From NCBI GenBank assembly GCA_034180415.1, contig JAXFOK010000059.1:62001-126000 (forward strand): DNA of 64,000 nt. Direction: 5' to 3'. The notes under the pieces are model-generated. The model was not told the DNA's origin, made no database searches, and saw only the letters and a program-made list of their open reading frames with translations. Shown here piece after piece: positions 1 to 9,991 of the stretch (positions are counted from its first letter, which is position 1; every line of letters begins with the position of its first letter). A program made the position numbers and the translations under genes. This stretch comes from CAKMMH01 sp927798255. GTDB taxonomy: Bacteria; Bdellovibrionota_C; UBA2361; CAKMMH01.

Positions 1-54
1 CGCGGGCAACCTCTCTGCTTCATTATATGCTGGTATAACAATTGATAGCTTCAT
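1..54 (-). CDS. Family 2 glycosyltransferase, N-terminal fragment
   Basis: This partial gene runs off the left edge of the window. Its first 18 residues are visible and read MKLSIVIPAYNEAERLPA, the classic opening beta strand and loop of GT-A fold family 2 glycosyltransferases (dolichyl-phosphate-sugar synthase or polyprenol-phosphate glycosyltransferase type), where VIPAYNE contacts the nucleotide-sugar. The ATG is at 54 on the minus strand and no clear Shine-Dalgarno sequence precedes it. It is divergent from the membrane protein at 244. The substrate cannot be told from this fragment, but GT-C type membrane proteins elsewhere in the window would fit a polyprenyl-phosphate-sugar donor. Confidence 0.8.
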   Translation of the reverse strand, partial: MKLSIVIPAYNEAERLPA

Positions 55-243
55 AATTAATCTGTATACTAACTAACGTTTTAGTAATTTTAACATTTTT
101 TTTAATATTTAAACACATAAAATTTATATTTTTCGATTAATTGTATAAAAGGACTCTTGTATGTACAAAAAAATATGTTTTTATGCATTAAGAACCATTA
201 TAAACATAAAAATTAGTAACTTTTGATATAAGGAGACAACAAT

Positions 244-1053
244 ATGGAGGAACCAAAAACATACCAAACTAAACTTGTTAGTGACAAATTTAGTGCATTT
301 TCAATTTTAAGCGATGCTTGGGACGTAACAAAAGTCAAAAAGGTTAAATCAAGAATAATTTTATCATTAATAAAATACGAAATTTTATCATATTTAGCAG
401 TAATTTTTTTTATATTTATAAGTTTCATGGTAACTTTAACGATTTATCCAAATCTTGTAGAAGTGCCAGAGAATGGACCTGATCCACTTATGTCCCCTAA
501 TAGATATATATTATCATGTTTGCCATCACTTTTAGGAGTAATTATATCCCCATTAATTTGGCAAAGATCACTAAATTTAATTAGATATGGTGAAATTAAT
601 TATAAAAGATTATTTATAAATTTAAAAAATCCACTAATTTATATAACATCATGCGTTGGAATATATATCCTAGGATTAGTATTACCTATTATCTTAACAT
701 TTACATCAGGATTTTTAATCGAAAAAATATTCTCACCAAGCATAGATAATGATATGCTATACGGCCTATGTTTTTTAGTTTCTATTCCTATCACTGTGAT
801 CATATCATTCTTAACAATGTTTACAAATATCATAGTATTAGAAAAGACTTGCAAAAAATTTAAAGATATTTTTACTAGTATGCTTATTTCAGCATCTCAT
901 GTTAGAAAACACTTTCTAACGTACCTTGGGTTAACAATTATAACATTTATATTAGCATTTTTATCAGTATTAACAATTGGAATTGGATTTTTATGGACAT
1001 TACCACTTATAATGAATATGTTTGCTGTAGCATATGAAAAAGAAAATTTTTAA
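244..1053 (+). CDS. Polytopic membrane protein of unknown function
   Basis: I do not recognise this 269-residue protein. After a roughly 40-residue soluble N-terminus it has about five or six hydrophobic segments, near residues 45-67, 90-110, 130-157, 168-195 and 225-255. It resembles small YciC or DUF-type inner membrane proteins in layout only. The start is supported by an AAGGAG sequence about 7 bases upstream of the ATG. A Rho-independent terminator follows, so it appears to be a single-gene unit. No catalytic motif is visible. Confidence 0.75.
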   Translation: MEEPKTYQTKLVSDKFSAFSILSDAWDVTKVKKVKSRIILSLIKYEILSYLAVIFFIFISFMVTLTIYPNLVEVPENGPDPLMSPNRYILSCLPSLLGVIISPLIWQRSLNLIRYGEINYKRLFINLKNPLIYITSCVGIYILGLVLPIILTFTSGFLIEKIFSPSIDNDMLYGLCFLVSIPITVIISFLTMFTNIIVLEKTCKKFKDIFTSMLISASHVRKHFLTYLGLTIITFILAFLSVLTIGIGFLWTLPLIMNMFAVAYEKENF

Positions 1054-1096
1054 TATTTAAAATTTATTCTACAATAATATTTCTAAATTAACCTTT

Positions 1097-1124
1097 AAAG
1101 GCGCTTTTTAAGCGCCTTTTTCCT
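1097..1124 (+). terminator. Rho-independent terminator
   Basis: AAGGCGCTT and AAGCGCCTT form a GC-rich stem with a short T-rich loop, followed by a T tract. It lies about 45 bases after the stop codon of the membrane protein and upstream of holA. Confidence 0.85.
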
Positions 1125-1183
1125 TTTATATTTTTGATATTTCTAGACTTTTTTTAAGTCTTAGAGTAAACTTTTTAAACAAT

Positions 1184-2200
1184 ATGGAGCTTATAAAACC
1201 TATTAACAAAACTATTTTAGATAAGATAAATAAAAATGAAGGAGTCACATTTTTAACTATTCAAGAAAGTAGTTATCAAAAAGAATTTATTACTAATGAG
1301 ATATTATCAAAATTTCCAAATAAAGAAGTTATTAAAGTAAGAAGCGATGAGTTAAATTTAAAAAAAATTGAGTCACTATCTGTAAATCTTTATGAAATAT
1401 CGATTCTTTGCCCAATTAAAATCTTTATCTTAGAAGATATAAATGAAATAAAAACTGAAATTCAAAAAAAACTTTTAGAACTCCTATCTGTAATTCCTGA
1501 ATATGTTATTGTTATCTTAACAGCAAAAACTATTAATAAAACAAATCCTATATATAAACAATATGCTAAAAACAACCTTATTATTGATAACACTGTTACA
1601 CAAATCGATATAGAAAAATGGATAACGACAGAGCTAAAAAGAATTAATTTAAAAGATTACCCCGCAAACCTTCCATCATTAATTATTCAATCCGGTGAAA
1701 ATAATATTGATGCTATAAGTGAAATTTTAAATTACTTAGAAATTTATATAAAAGAAGATAAGATTACACTTCAAGAATATGAAAAATTATTTCCATCAAA
1801 AAATACAATTTCTGATTTTAAAATTCTCGATTCTATATATTCAGCAAACTATTTAGAATATATGACTTTTTTAAAACAAATATTAAAAAACAAAAATGAG
1901 TTTTTAATAATTTCAATTTTTATAAGAACTTTTGCTGAATTATTAGAAATTAAATCTTACGTTACAAATAAACTTTCACCATATGAAATTGCGACTAAGT
2001 GTAACATGAAGGATTGGTTGGTGAAAAAAAACATCAGTGTTGTTTCTAATTACACGACAATTGAACTCCAAAATAAATTAAATTTTATACTAAAAGCGGA
2101 AGCTAAATTAAAAGATAAAAATTTAGGAGTACAAAGCGTCTTTGAAGATTTATTTTTTAAACTTGCGCCTATAAGATTACTAAAAGGAAAAGTAATATGA
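1184..2200 (+). CDS. holA: DNA polymerase III subunit delta
   Basis: The 338-residue length and overall pattern fit HolA, the clamp-loader subunit that opens the beta sliding clamp. The N-terminal AAA+-like region has the degenerate P-loop typical of delta (TIQESSYQKEFITNEI, near residues 24-39) instead of a working GKT. The identification is strengthened by context: the stop overlaps tmk (ATGA), and tmk overlaps holB, so three replication genes are translationally coupled. No clear Shine-Dalgarno sequence precedes the chosen ATG, and a start elsewhere cannot be excluded. Confidence 0.75.
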   Translation: MELIKPINKTILDKINKNEGVTFLTIQESSYQKEFITNEILSKFPNKEVIKVRSDELNLKKIESLSVNLYEISILCPIKIFILEDINEIKTEIQKKLLELLSVIPEYVIVILTAKTINKTNPIYKQYAKNNLIIDNTVTQIDIEKWITTELKRINLKDYPANLPSLIIQSGENNIDAISEILNYLEIYIKEDKITLQEYEKLFPSKNTISDFKILDSIYSANYLEYMTFLKQILKNKNEFLIISIFIRTFAELLEIKSYVTNKLSPYEIATKCNMKDWLVKKNISVVSNYTTIELQNKLNFILKAEAKLKDKNLGVQSVFEDLFFKLAPIRLLKGKVI

Positions 2201-2859
2201 TTCTAGATAAAAATAATATACCAAATAAATTAAACAAATTTATTGTTATTGAAGGAATCAATGGCTGTGGAAAAACAACTCTTATTGCTAATATAAAAGA
2301 TTATCTAGAAAACAATAATAAGGATGTTATTTGCTCAAAAGAACCTGGAGGCACCCCTATTGGAGATAGCTTAAGAAACATTGTTCTTTCTTCTTCAAAA
2401 GAAATGACACCAGAAGCACAATTTTTTATCATGTCTGCAAGTCGTGCAGAATATGTTTTTAAAAAAGTTAGACCAACAATTAATAATGGTTCATTTTTTA
2501 TATCTGATAGATATTACTACTCTTCCCTTGCATTTCAATCTTACGCAGGTGGACTTAACTTTGATTTCGTATACAATGTATCAAAAGAAGTAATTAAGGA
2601 ATGTATTCCTGATATAACCTTTATCCTCGATTTAGATTTAGAAACTGCAAGTAAAAGATTAAACTTAAGAAATGAAAATTCAAATGAAAAAGATAGTTTT
2701 GAAAGCGAAAAAATGGAATACCATCAAAAAGTAAGAAATGGTTTCCTTGATTTAGTAAAAAAACTACCTGAAAGATTTGTTATACTCGATGCAACAAAAA
2801 ACAAAGAACAAGTTTTTAATGAAGCTATAAGCATACTAAAAGATATATATAAATTATGA
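2197..2859 (+). CDS. tmk: Thymidylate kinase
   Basis: Phosphorylates dTMP to dTDP with ATP in the cytoplasm. The 220-residue protein has the P-loop GINGCGKTT at residues 20-28, a KEPGGTPIGD loop, the DRYYYSSLAFQ motif near residue 104 that binds the substrate, and a LID region near residues 163-175. The length is normal. The start codon overlaps the holA stop as ATGA and the stop overlaps holB the same way. The tmk-holB pairing is common in bacteria. Confidence 0.95.
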   Translation: MILDKNNIPNKLNKFIVIEGINGCGKTTLIANIKDYLENNNKDVICSKEPGGTPIGDSLRNIVLSSSKEMTPEAQFFIMSASRAEYVFKKVRPTINNGSFFISDRYYYSSLAFQSYAGGLNFDFVYNVSKEVIKECIPDITFILDLDLETASKRLNLRNENSNEKDSFESEKMEYHQKVRNGFLDLVKKLPERFVILDATKNKEQVFNEAISILKDIYKL

Positions 2860-3833
2860 AAATTATAGGACACGAAAAACAATTAAATTTATTAAAAGAG
2901 CTTGCCATTTCTAAAGCTGTTCCACATGCTATGTTATTTAACGGTGATGAAGGAATCGGAAAAAAACTTGTAGCGTTAAAATTTGCAAAAACATTTTATT
3001 GTGAAAAAAATTCAAATGAACAAATATCATATTTTGGCGGATGTGATGAATGTAAATCTTGTAAACTTTTTGATAATTTCTCAATTTCTGATTTTTACTT
3101 CATTGAATGTTCTGATAAGGAACAAATAAAGACTGAAAATATTAGAGAATTGCTGTATAATTTGAATTTAAAAAATTTTTCCGCCAAGAATAAATTTGTT
3201 ATTTTTAATGACGCGCATTTATTAAAAGAACAAAGTGCAAATATATTGCTAAAAACTCTTGAAGAGCCAAAAGATAACACTTATTTTATTTTAGTTACGT
3301 CAAATTATTCAAAATTACCCATTACAATAATTTCGAGATGTCAACTTTGGTTTTTTGATTCATTAAAAGAATATGAAATAATTGAAATTCTAAATAATAA
3401 AAATATTAATCTTAATTCAAAAGATGATGTAAAACTTTTAGAAGGAAGCCTTACAAAACTTGATATGATATTAAATAATGACAACGTTCAAGACGAATTT
3501 CAAAATAACATTAGCGACATTTTAAATGGTAATGTAGATGCATTAAATTCATTTGTTTCGAAATTGGTTAAAAATAAGGATAATCTTAAATATAACATTG
3601 GTGTATTAAGAAATATAATAAGAAGCCGAATGCTAGAAGAAAATAATCCAGAAATTAAAAATATCTTTGCTATAACATTAGAAAATTTAATTTATTCAGA
3701 ATATTTAATATTTGAAAGATATTTAAATTCACAAGATGTCCTTAACAATATTTTTTCAAATTTACTATTAAAAAAGTTTGTTAATGTCCTAGATACAAGC
3801 AAATTACTAAATCAACTATCCTTAACATATTGA
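2856..3833 (+). CDS. holB: DNA polymerase III subunit delta prime
   Basis: A clamp-loader AAA+ subunit of 325 residues. The P-loop region reads NGDEGIGKK (residues 29-37), so the Ser/Thr of GKS/T is replaced by Lys, as expected for a delta-prime subunit that does not hydrolyse ATP. Cysteines at 49, 63, 66 and 69 form the zinc-binding insert of DnaX/HolB proteins, and an ISRC motif (SRC of clamp loaders) lies near residue 150. It overlaps tmk by ATGA and closes the holA-tmk-holB operon. Confidence 0.9.
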   Translation: MKIIGHEKQLNLLKELAISKAVPHAMLFNGDEGIGKKLVALKFAKTFYCEKNSNEQISYFGGCDECKSCKLFDNFSISDFYFIECSDKEQIKTENIRELLYNLNLKNFSAKNKFVIFNDAHLLKEQSANILLKTLEEPKDNTYFILVTSNYSKLPITIISRCQLWFFDSLKEYEIIEILNNKNINLNSKDDVKLLEGSLTKLDMILNNDNVQDEFQNNISDILNGNVDALNSFVSKLVKNKDNLKYNIGVLRNIIRSRMLEENNPEIKNIFAITLENLIYSEYLIFERYLNSQDVLNNIFSNLLLKKFVNVLDTSKLLNQLSLTY

Positions 3834-3953
3834 TTTATAGGAAAATTCAACTCTACCTATAATATTTTAAATTGTTTTATCTTTTTACTTATAAAATTAA
3901 TTGAAAATTCCGACTATGTACTCAAGGAATATGTGATTATTTATTAAAATAGT

Positions 3954-5384
3954 ATGACGATAGATAAGATTGTAATAAAAGAATTATCTAATAAAGCCGA
4001 GATTATAAATATTTTTAATTGTAATTCCGGAGATATTTCTGTAATTAAGGGGACTGATGTTTCTATTAATTCCCTTGAAAGAGCTCTATCTCAAACTTAC
4101 GAAAAAAATGATTTAAAAATTTCTATTAATGATTCAGAAACTTACAATTCAAATGAACATACTTTAATTGGATTTAATGATTTATTAAAAGATTCAACTA
4201 AGTCGGTAGGTGAAGTTTTCAAAAATAATGGATTTGATAATAGTGACATCGATGTAATTTTAAATACATATGGATTACACAATATAAGAAACTTAAAAAT
4301 TTATGAATTAGATGATGATAAAAAGAAAAGATTAGAATATGCTATTGGATTTCAAAATGATAACAAGGCATTAATAATTAAAAATCCTTTTAAGGATATT
4401 ATTAGTCAATGGAAAGAACCAATTGCTAAATATATAAGCACATACGCAAGCAAAAAAAACCTACCTGTAATTATAATTGAATTAGATTACGAACCATCAT
4501 TTTGGAAAAACAATGATAGTAATATTAAAAACTACAAGTTAGGTATTGCAAGAACAAAAACTATAGGATTTGGGACTAACAACCAAGATTTGAATGATTT
4601 TCTAAAACAAATTAGAAATGAAATTAATAATCAAGACTCAAGCACTACAAATGAAAAACTTAAGGCAACACAAGATCCAATCAAAATAAACAATATTCCC
4701 ATTAGTAACGCGATGCCTGAAATCTTAAAAGACATAATCGAAACAAATGATAATGACCCCATTAAAGAGAATAACGTAACCAATCAATTCAACAAAAAGG
4801 ATCTTCATAAAATCCATGTAATATTATTTGGAATTGGAATTTTGTTTTTAGTGTTATCACTTGTAATTGTTGCAATGCTATTTAAAGTAAAAAGTGATAC
4901 TAATCTTGAGGAAATTAAAAAGCGTAACGAAATTATTAAAAGAGATATGGCAGCGCTTAGAAGAACTAAAAAAATTGTTAATACAGATAGTCCATACATA
5001 TTAGATAATTATCCAGAATGGGTTAAACATGAAATCGAGCTTCAACTTAAACAAAAAGAAATATTAAAATCTAAGAGTTTAATGCCATTAATTAGAAATA
5101 AGAATCAGCAAATGCCAAAGAAAGCTGATAATAACTTATTTAAATTATTAGAAGAGGTTAGCGGATCTGGAAAAGATTTACCTGATAACGTCAGAAGTTA
5201 TCAAGGAAATTCAGATGGTTATAATTATGGCGGCGGAAATTCTGGTAGTAGTGGTTACAATAATAACCCAAGCCAAGGCTCTTCTAATCTTAATCAAGTA
5301 AGTGATGCCGAAACTAAAAGACAGCTTTTATACCAAAGATTCCAAGAAGCTATTAAACGAAGCAGAGAAAATAGTAAAAAATAA
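3954..5384 (+). CDS. Membrane-anchored protein with degenerate ABC-ATPase-like domain
   Basis: Residues 1-200 retain the outline of an ABC ATPase but with its catalytic motifs eroded. GDISVIKGTDVSINSLERAL (26-45) occupies the Walker A position without GKS/T. LDDDKKKRLEYAIGF (119-133) stands where a signature helix would be, and ALIIKNPF (139-146) stands where Walker B LLILDEPF is expected. After a charged linker, one transmembrane helix (about 287-310) leads to a basic coiled segment and a Gly/Asn/Ser-rich tail (about 400-450). Thus the cytoplasmic pseudo-ATPase would face an extracytoplasmic C-terminus. It sits alone between holB and mreB. The family is not recognised, and the ABC reading is my inference from motif order. 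Confidence 0.7.
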   Translation: MTIDKIVIKELSNKAEIINIFNCNSGDISVIKGTDVSINSLERALSQTYEKNDLKISINDSETYNSNEHTLIGFNDLLKDSTKSVGEVFKNNGFDNSDIDVILNTYGLHNIRNLKIYELDDDKKKRLEYAIGFQNDNKALIIKNPFKDIISQWKEPIAKYISTYASKKNLPVIIIELDYEPSFWKNNDSNIKNYKLGIARTKTIGFGTNNQDLNDFLKQIRNEINNQDSSTTNEKLKATQDPIKINNIPISNAMPEILKDIIETNDNDPIKENNVTNQFNKKDLHKIHVILFGIGILFLVLSLVIVAMLFKVKSDTNLEEIKKRNEIIKRDMAALRRTKKIVNTDSPYILDNYPEWVKHEIELQLKQKEILKSKSLMPLIRNKNQQMPKKADNNLFKLLEEVSGSGKDLPDNVRSYQGNSDGYNYGGGNSGSSGYNNNPSQGSSNLNQVSDAETKRQLLYQRFQEAIKRSRENSKK

Positions 5385-5394
5385 TTTAAAAATA

Positions 5395-5428
5395 AGGAAA
5401 TATCATATTAACCTATCCTTTTATTATT
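5395..5428 (+). terminator. Possible weak terminator after the pseudo-ABC gene
   Basis: An imperfect hairpin of AGGAAATA with TATCCTTT is followed by a T-rich run just after the stop codon at 5384. The remaining 200 bases to mreB are very A+T-rich and show no gene. Confidence 0.35.
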
Positions 5429-5626
5429 TTTTAAATATGCTACTATTTTCTTAAGAAAAGATATCTTTTCATTCTTTTTTTAAACAAATTCGTTATATTT
5501 TTAATAAATCTTAAATAAATAATGGTTTTAATTGCAATTTTTTAGTTATAAATAAAGAATTATTAAATTTACATTTAAAAATCTTTGAGAATTGTTTATT
5601 AATATTTTTTAATCAGGCTAGAAAAA

Positions 5627-6664
5627 ATGATTTTTAATTCAATATATGGGTTATTTTCTAACGACTTAGCAATAGACTTAGGAACTGCAAATACACTAAT
5701 CTATTTAAAGGGGCAAGGAATTGTTTGTAATGAACCATCAGTAGTCGCAGTGCAGCGCGATCCTAACTCAGGAAAGAGAAAAGTTTTAGCAGTCGGTACC
5801 GAAGCAAAAAACATGTTAGGGAGAACCCCGGGAAGCATAGAAGCTATTAGACCAATGAAAGATGGAGTTATAGCAGATTTTGAAATCACAGAAGAAATGT
5901 TAAGACATGTCATTAGAAAAGTTCATAACAGAAAAGCACTTGTACGCCCAAGAATTATTATTTGTGTTCCTCATGGTATTACTGAAGTTGAAAAAAGAGC
6001 CGTAAAAGAATCAGCTGAATCTGCAGGAGCTAGAGAAGTTTATTTAATTGAAGAGCCAATGGCTGCTGCAATTGGTGCAGGACTTCCTGTAACTGAAGCA
6101 TGCGGAAGTATGATACTAGACATTGGAGGAGGCACAACTGAAATTGCAATCATCTCCCTAAAAGGTATCGTGTACTCCCGTTCACTTAGAGTTGGAGGAG
6201 ACAAAATCGATGAAGCAATTGTAAATCATATAAAAAGAAAATATAACATGTTAATTGGAGAACGAACTGCAGAACAAATTAAAATCGAGATTGGTAGCGC
6301 AATTCCAACATCCGAGAATCTTTCTATTGAAATTAAAGGACGTGATCTTTTACAAGGAATTCCCAAATCTGCTGTAGTTACAGAAGATGAGGTTAGAGAA
6401 GCATTATTTGAGCCTATTAACCAAATAATAGAAACTATTAGAATAGCATTAGAAAAAACTCCTCCTGAATTATCTTCAGATATCGTGGATTGTGGTATAA
6501 GTTTAGCCGGAGGTGGAGCATTACTAAGAAATTTAGATAAATTAATTTCAAGAGAAACAGGGCTTCCAGTTAACGTAGTAAAAGACCCACTATCTGCAGT
6601 GGTAAGAGGATCGGGGGCAGTCCTTGATCAGCTTGAATTGCTAAAAGATGTTATATTAAAATAA
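5627..6664 (+). CDS. mreB: Rod shape-determining protein MreB
   Basis: The bacterial actin that directs lateral wall synthesis. The 345-residue protein has the phosphate-1 loop DLGTANTLIY (17-26), the phosphate-2 loop DIGGGTTEIAII (near 165) and the adenosine motif LAGGGALLR (near 290), all intact. It heads the mreB-mreC-mreD-mrdA-rodA cluster, the standard elongasome order, with a 56-base gap to mreC. The upstream AGG is weak as a ribosome-binding site. G+C is higher than in neighbouring genes, as is usual for this conserved gene. Confidence 0.98.
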   Translation: MIFNSIYGLFSNDLAIDLGTANTLIYLKGQGIVCNEPSVVAVQRDPNSGKRKVLAVGTEAKNMLGRTPGSIEAIRPMKDGVIADFEITEEMLRHVIRKVHNRKALVRPRIIICVPHGITEVEKRAVKESAESAGAREVYLIEEPMAAAIGAGLPVTEACGSMILDIGGGTTEIAIISLKGIVYSRSLRVGGDKIDEAIVNHIKRKYNMLIGERTAEQIKIEIGSAIPTSENLSIEIKGRDLLQGIPKSAVVTEDEVREALFEPINQIIETIRIALEKTPPELSSDIVDCGISLAGGGALLRNLDKLISRETGLPVNVVKDPLSAVVRGSGAVLDQLELLKDVILK

Positions 6665-6720
6665 TAATTAGGGTTACATATTATCATTAAGATTATCATT
6701 AAGACTAATATAAAATTAAG

Positions 6721-7539
6721 ATGAAACTTACATATTCTAAAAGAATACAAATATCATTATGTTCACTTATATTATTTTTATCTTCAATAATACTTTTGCA
6801 TCATACTTCAAAAGATAAAACCCTAATTGAATACTCTTATAATGTTCTATACGAAGTTTTGTATCCTTTTCAAAATATAAGTAATAACATTGTCAATTTT
6901 TTTAACAACACAATAGATAAATATATTTATCTAGTAAATTTAAAGGAAGAAAACAAAAGTCTAAAATTTAAAATTGCAAGATTAGAAAAAAGAAATCTAA
7001 AATTACATGAAGAAAAATATGAAAATAGAAAATTAAAAAGACTTTTAAAAATAAAACGAAAAGTTAATTATACTCAAATAGGCGCTGAAATAATTGGGTA
7101 TAATCCTTCTAAATGGGGCCAATCAATAATCATCAATAGAGGGAAAATTGATAATATAAAGGTCGGTGACCCTGTTATCAGTCATGAAGGAGTTGTGGGA
7201 CAAGTGATAAATGTAAGTCCAAATACTTCTAAAGTGCTTATTTTAATAGATAGGACAAGCGCAATTGATGTATTTTTACAACAAAGTAGAGCAAGAGGAG
7301 TTATTATAGGAGGCGGAAATGAACTTTGCCAACTTAAGTACATTCTAAAAAATAATGATACAAAAATTGGTGATAAAGTTTTAACAAGTGGACTCGATGG
7401 AATTTTTCCAAAAGGCCTTCTTGTGGGACATGTTGCTGATCTTTCCCCTATTCCAAGTGGACTATTTGATACAATAAAAGTTATGCCAATAGTTGATTTT
7501 ACTAAATTAGAATTTGTAACTGTTTTAAAATTAAAATAA
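6721..7539 (+). CDS. mreC: Rod shape-determining protein MreC
   Basis: A periplasmic elongasome scaffold of 272 residues. A short cytoplasmic N-terminus is followed by one membrane helix (about 10-28), a coiled coil (about 70-110) and the beta-barrel pair typical of MreC, seen in GQSIIINRGKIDNIKVGDPV and in the later motif TSGLDGIFPKGLLVG. It lies between mreB and mreD. No strong Shine-Dalgarno sequence precedes the ATG. Confidence 0.95.
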   Translation: MKLTYSKRIQISLCSLILFLSSIILLHHTSKDKTLIEYSYNVLYEVLYPFQNISNNIVNFFNNTIDKYIYLVNLKEENKSLKFKIARLEKRNLKLHEEKYENRKLKRLLKIKRKVNYTQIGAEIIGYNPSKWGQSIIINRGKIDNIKVGDPVISHEGVVGQVINVSPNTSKVLILIDRTSAIDVFLQQSRARGVIIGGGNELCQLKYILKNNDTKIGDKVLTSGLDGIFPKGLLVGHVADLSPIPSGLFDTIKVMPIVDFTKLEFVTVLKLK

Positions 7540-7557
7540 TTAAACTTATTGTGATTT

Positions 7558-8046
7558 ATGAATATAATTAAGAAATTTTTACTTATCATAATATTAGCTT
7601 TAGTAATATTATTCTTACAAGGAGGAATACTAAAACCACTCCTTCCTAATATTCTTATGCCTAATTTATTTTTAATTATTGTTATATATTTAAGTTTTTA
7701 CGAAACTAATGTTTTAGGATTAATATTTAGTTTCGTACTTGGACTCCTATACGATATTTCCACAAGTACTTTACTTGGTCCTTATGCTGCATCATTTGTT
7801 ACGATATATACACTTTTTGCGATTTTTTCAGGAAGAATTTTTATAGATACCACAATTTCTTTAATTATAATTACCGCAATATCATCAATTATTTGCGACA
7901 TAATATATATGATATTAATTTTTACTTTTTTGCCTGACAAAAATAACATAAGTTTTGAGATACTTTTGGGAAGCATTTCGACCGCGATAATAAGTCCAAT
8001 TATGATATATATACTAAAAAAATATTACCCTATAAAAAATAGATAG
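7558..8046 (+). CDS. mreD: Rod shape-determining protein MreD
   Basis: A 162-residue inner membrane protein with about five transmembrane helices, matching MreD in length, hydrophobicity and place between mreC and mrdA. The central segment FVLGLLYDISTSTLLGPYA matches the conserved G.L.D..s...lG motif. It ends with TAG, which shows that TAG acts as a normal stop here; this matters for the interrupted genes at 11746-13401. Confidence 0.9.
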   Translation: MNIIKKFLLIIILALVILFLQGGILKPLLPNILMPNLFLIIVIYLSFYETNVLGLIFSFVLGLLYDISTSTLLGPYAASFVTIYTLFAIFSGRIFIDTTISLIIITAISSIICDIIYMILIFTFLPDKNNISFEILLGSISTAIISPIMIYILKKYYPIKNR

Positions 8047-8074
8047 CTTTATAAAAGGAGATATTGAAAAAATT

Positions 8075-9991
8075 ATGCTAATTTATGAACGAAGCTTAAT
8101 AGATATAAAAAAAAGGGTAAATATTTATGCCGTTATAATTATAATTATTTTTTTGGTAATAATTTTAAGATTAGTTTATTTACAACTTTTTAATTCGGAA
8201 TATTTTAAAGATCGTTCAGAAAACAACCTATTAAGAACCGTTTATATGCAAGCTCCACGAGGTATAATTTATGATAGAAATGGTCAGGAGCTTGTAGGAA
8301 ATCGTCCATCATTTAACATCGAAATAACGACTGAAGACTGCCCTGATATTAAAAAGGTTTTAAAAAAATTATCTAAAATTTCAAATATTCCACTTGAAAC
8401 ATTAGAATTAAAAGTTAAAGACCATACTAAAAGACGACGCTTTGAACCAAAAGTTTTAATAAAAGATATCGATAGAGATTTACTTGCAAAGATAGTTGTT
8501 CATAAATATGAATTGCCAGGTGTAATTGTAAATATCATTCCAACTCGTGATTATAAATATAATAATTTTGCATCACATGTTATAGGATACATTAGAGAGT
8601 TAAATCAAGATCAATTAAAAAACCCCAGATTTTCAAAACTTGGCTATATTATGGGTGATATTGTTGGTCAATATGGGATAGAATCAAAATGGGAAGAATA
8701 TCTTCAAGGAAAAAAAGGAGTACAACTTGTTAAAGTAAATGCAAATGGTATTAGAATTAGCGAGGAATCATTTGACGCAGAAGTCCCTGGAAATAGTATT
8801 TATTTAACTATCGATAAAGATGTACAACTTGCAAGCGACAAAGCACTAGAAGGTATGAAGGGAGCAGTTGTAGCTCTTAATCCAAATACAGGTGAAATAT
8901 TAGCAATGTCTTCTGCCCCTGCTTTTGATCCTAATATTTTTACGAAAGAGCTTTCTAGTGAAACATGGAAAGATTTAAATGGACCACTAAGAAAACTTCA
9001 CAATAGAGCAATTCAAGGGGCATACCCACCAGGCTCTGTATTTAAAGCTGTGATGGCAGTAGCCGGACTTTCAGAAGGTGTAATAACAAAAGATACTAAG
9101 ATCAATTGTCCAGGATATTTGTCTTTTGGTCATAGACGTTATCATTGTCATAAGCATTCTGGACATGGCCCTGTAAACTTAGAAATGGCTATGGCTTCGT
9201 CTTGTGATGTATACTTTTATGTATTAGGTCAAAGACTAGGGATAGATAGAATTCATGAATATGCTAAAAAATTTGGGTTCGATAGGAAAAGTGGAATAAA
9301 TCTTTTTAATGAAAACCCTGGATTAATACCTTCTACAGCGTGGAAAAAGAAATATTATAAAAGCACACCTTCTCAACAAAAATGGTTTCCAGGTGAAACG
9401 CTCTCTGTTGCTATTGGACAAGGTGCAAATTTAGTAACCCCTCTTCAACAAGCGAACATGATAGCAACCATTGTTAATGGTGGCACGCTCTATAAACCAT
9501 ATTTAGTTAAAAAGATTGTTTCATACGATAATCAATTTATAGATGATAATTTTGGTAAAAGTGAAATTGAAAAAGTAGATGTTCCAAAGGATATTCTTGA
9601 TACGGTAAAAGCTAGTTTAGTTAGTGTTGTAAATAACGAAAAAGGTACCGGAAAAAGAGCAAGATTAGATAAAAGATTCAATATTACAGTTGGAGGAAAA
9701 TCAGGTACTTCTCAAGTTATAAGCCTAAACTACAAATCAAACGACGAAAAACTAAAAGATCATGGCTGGTTTGTAGGATTTGCGCCAGTTGAAAAACCTG
9801 AAATTGTAGTAGCAGTGCTTGCAGAAAATGGAGGTGGTGGAGGCGCTGTAGCAGCTCCTATAGTTAAAACTGTACTCGAAGCATACTTTGATAAAAAATA
9901 TCCACAAAAAGAAGAAAACTCTGAAAATGACAATTCAAAAAATAATAATGATAAAAATATTAAGGAAATAAAAGCTAATGTTACTAGATAG
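8075..9991 (+). CDS. mrdA: Penicillin-binding protein 2, elongasome transpeptidase
   Basis: Cross-links peptidoglycan during elongation. The 638-residue protein has an N-terminal membrane anchor (about 17-40), a PBP dimerisation domain with the motif PRGIIYDRNG, then the transpeptidase domain. The active-site motifs are present: SVFK (serine near residue 320), SCD (near 374, the SxN/SxD equivalent) and KSGTS (near 543). A Glu/Asn/Lys-rich tail follows residue 610. A GGAG sequence precedes the start. It overlaps rodA by 14 bases, its obligate partner. Confidence 0.96.
   Translation: MLIYERSLIDIKKRVNIYAVIIIIIFLVIILRLVYLQLFNSEYFKDRSENNLLRTVYMQAPRGIIYDRNGQELVGNRPSFNIEITTEDCPDIKKVLKKLSKISNIPLETLELKVKDHTKRRRFEPKVLIKDIDRDLLAKIVVHKYELPGVIVNIIPTRDYKYNNFASHVIGYIRELNQDQLKNPRFSKLGYIMGDIVGQYGIESKWEEYLQGKKGVQLVKVNANGIRISEESFDAEVPGNSIYLTIDKDVQLASDKALEGMKGAVVALNPNTGEILAMSSAPAFDPNIFTKELSSETWKDLNGPLRKLHNRAIQGAYPPGSVFKAVMAVAGLSEGVITKDTKINCPGYLSFGHRRYHCHKHSGHGPVNLEMAMASSCDVYFYVLGQRLGIDRIHEYAKKFGFDRKSGINLFNENPGLIPSTAWKKKYYKSTPSQQKWFPGETLSVAIGQGANLVTPLQQANMIATIVNGGTLYKPYLVKKIVSYDNQFIDDNFGKSEIEKVDVPKDILDTVKASLVSVVNNEKGTGKRARLDKRFNITVGGKSGTSQVISLNYKSNDEKLKDHGWFVGFAPVEKPEIVVAVLAENGGGGGAVAAPIVKTVLEAYFDKKYPQKEENSENDNSKNNNDKNIKEIKANVTR

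Noticed and set aside
7182..7589. A 135-codon minus-strand frame inside mreC
   Set aside because: It is antisense to a well-supported gene and has no independent support.
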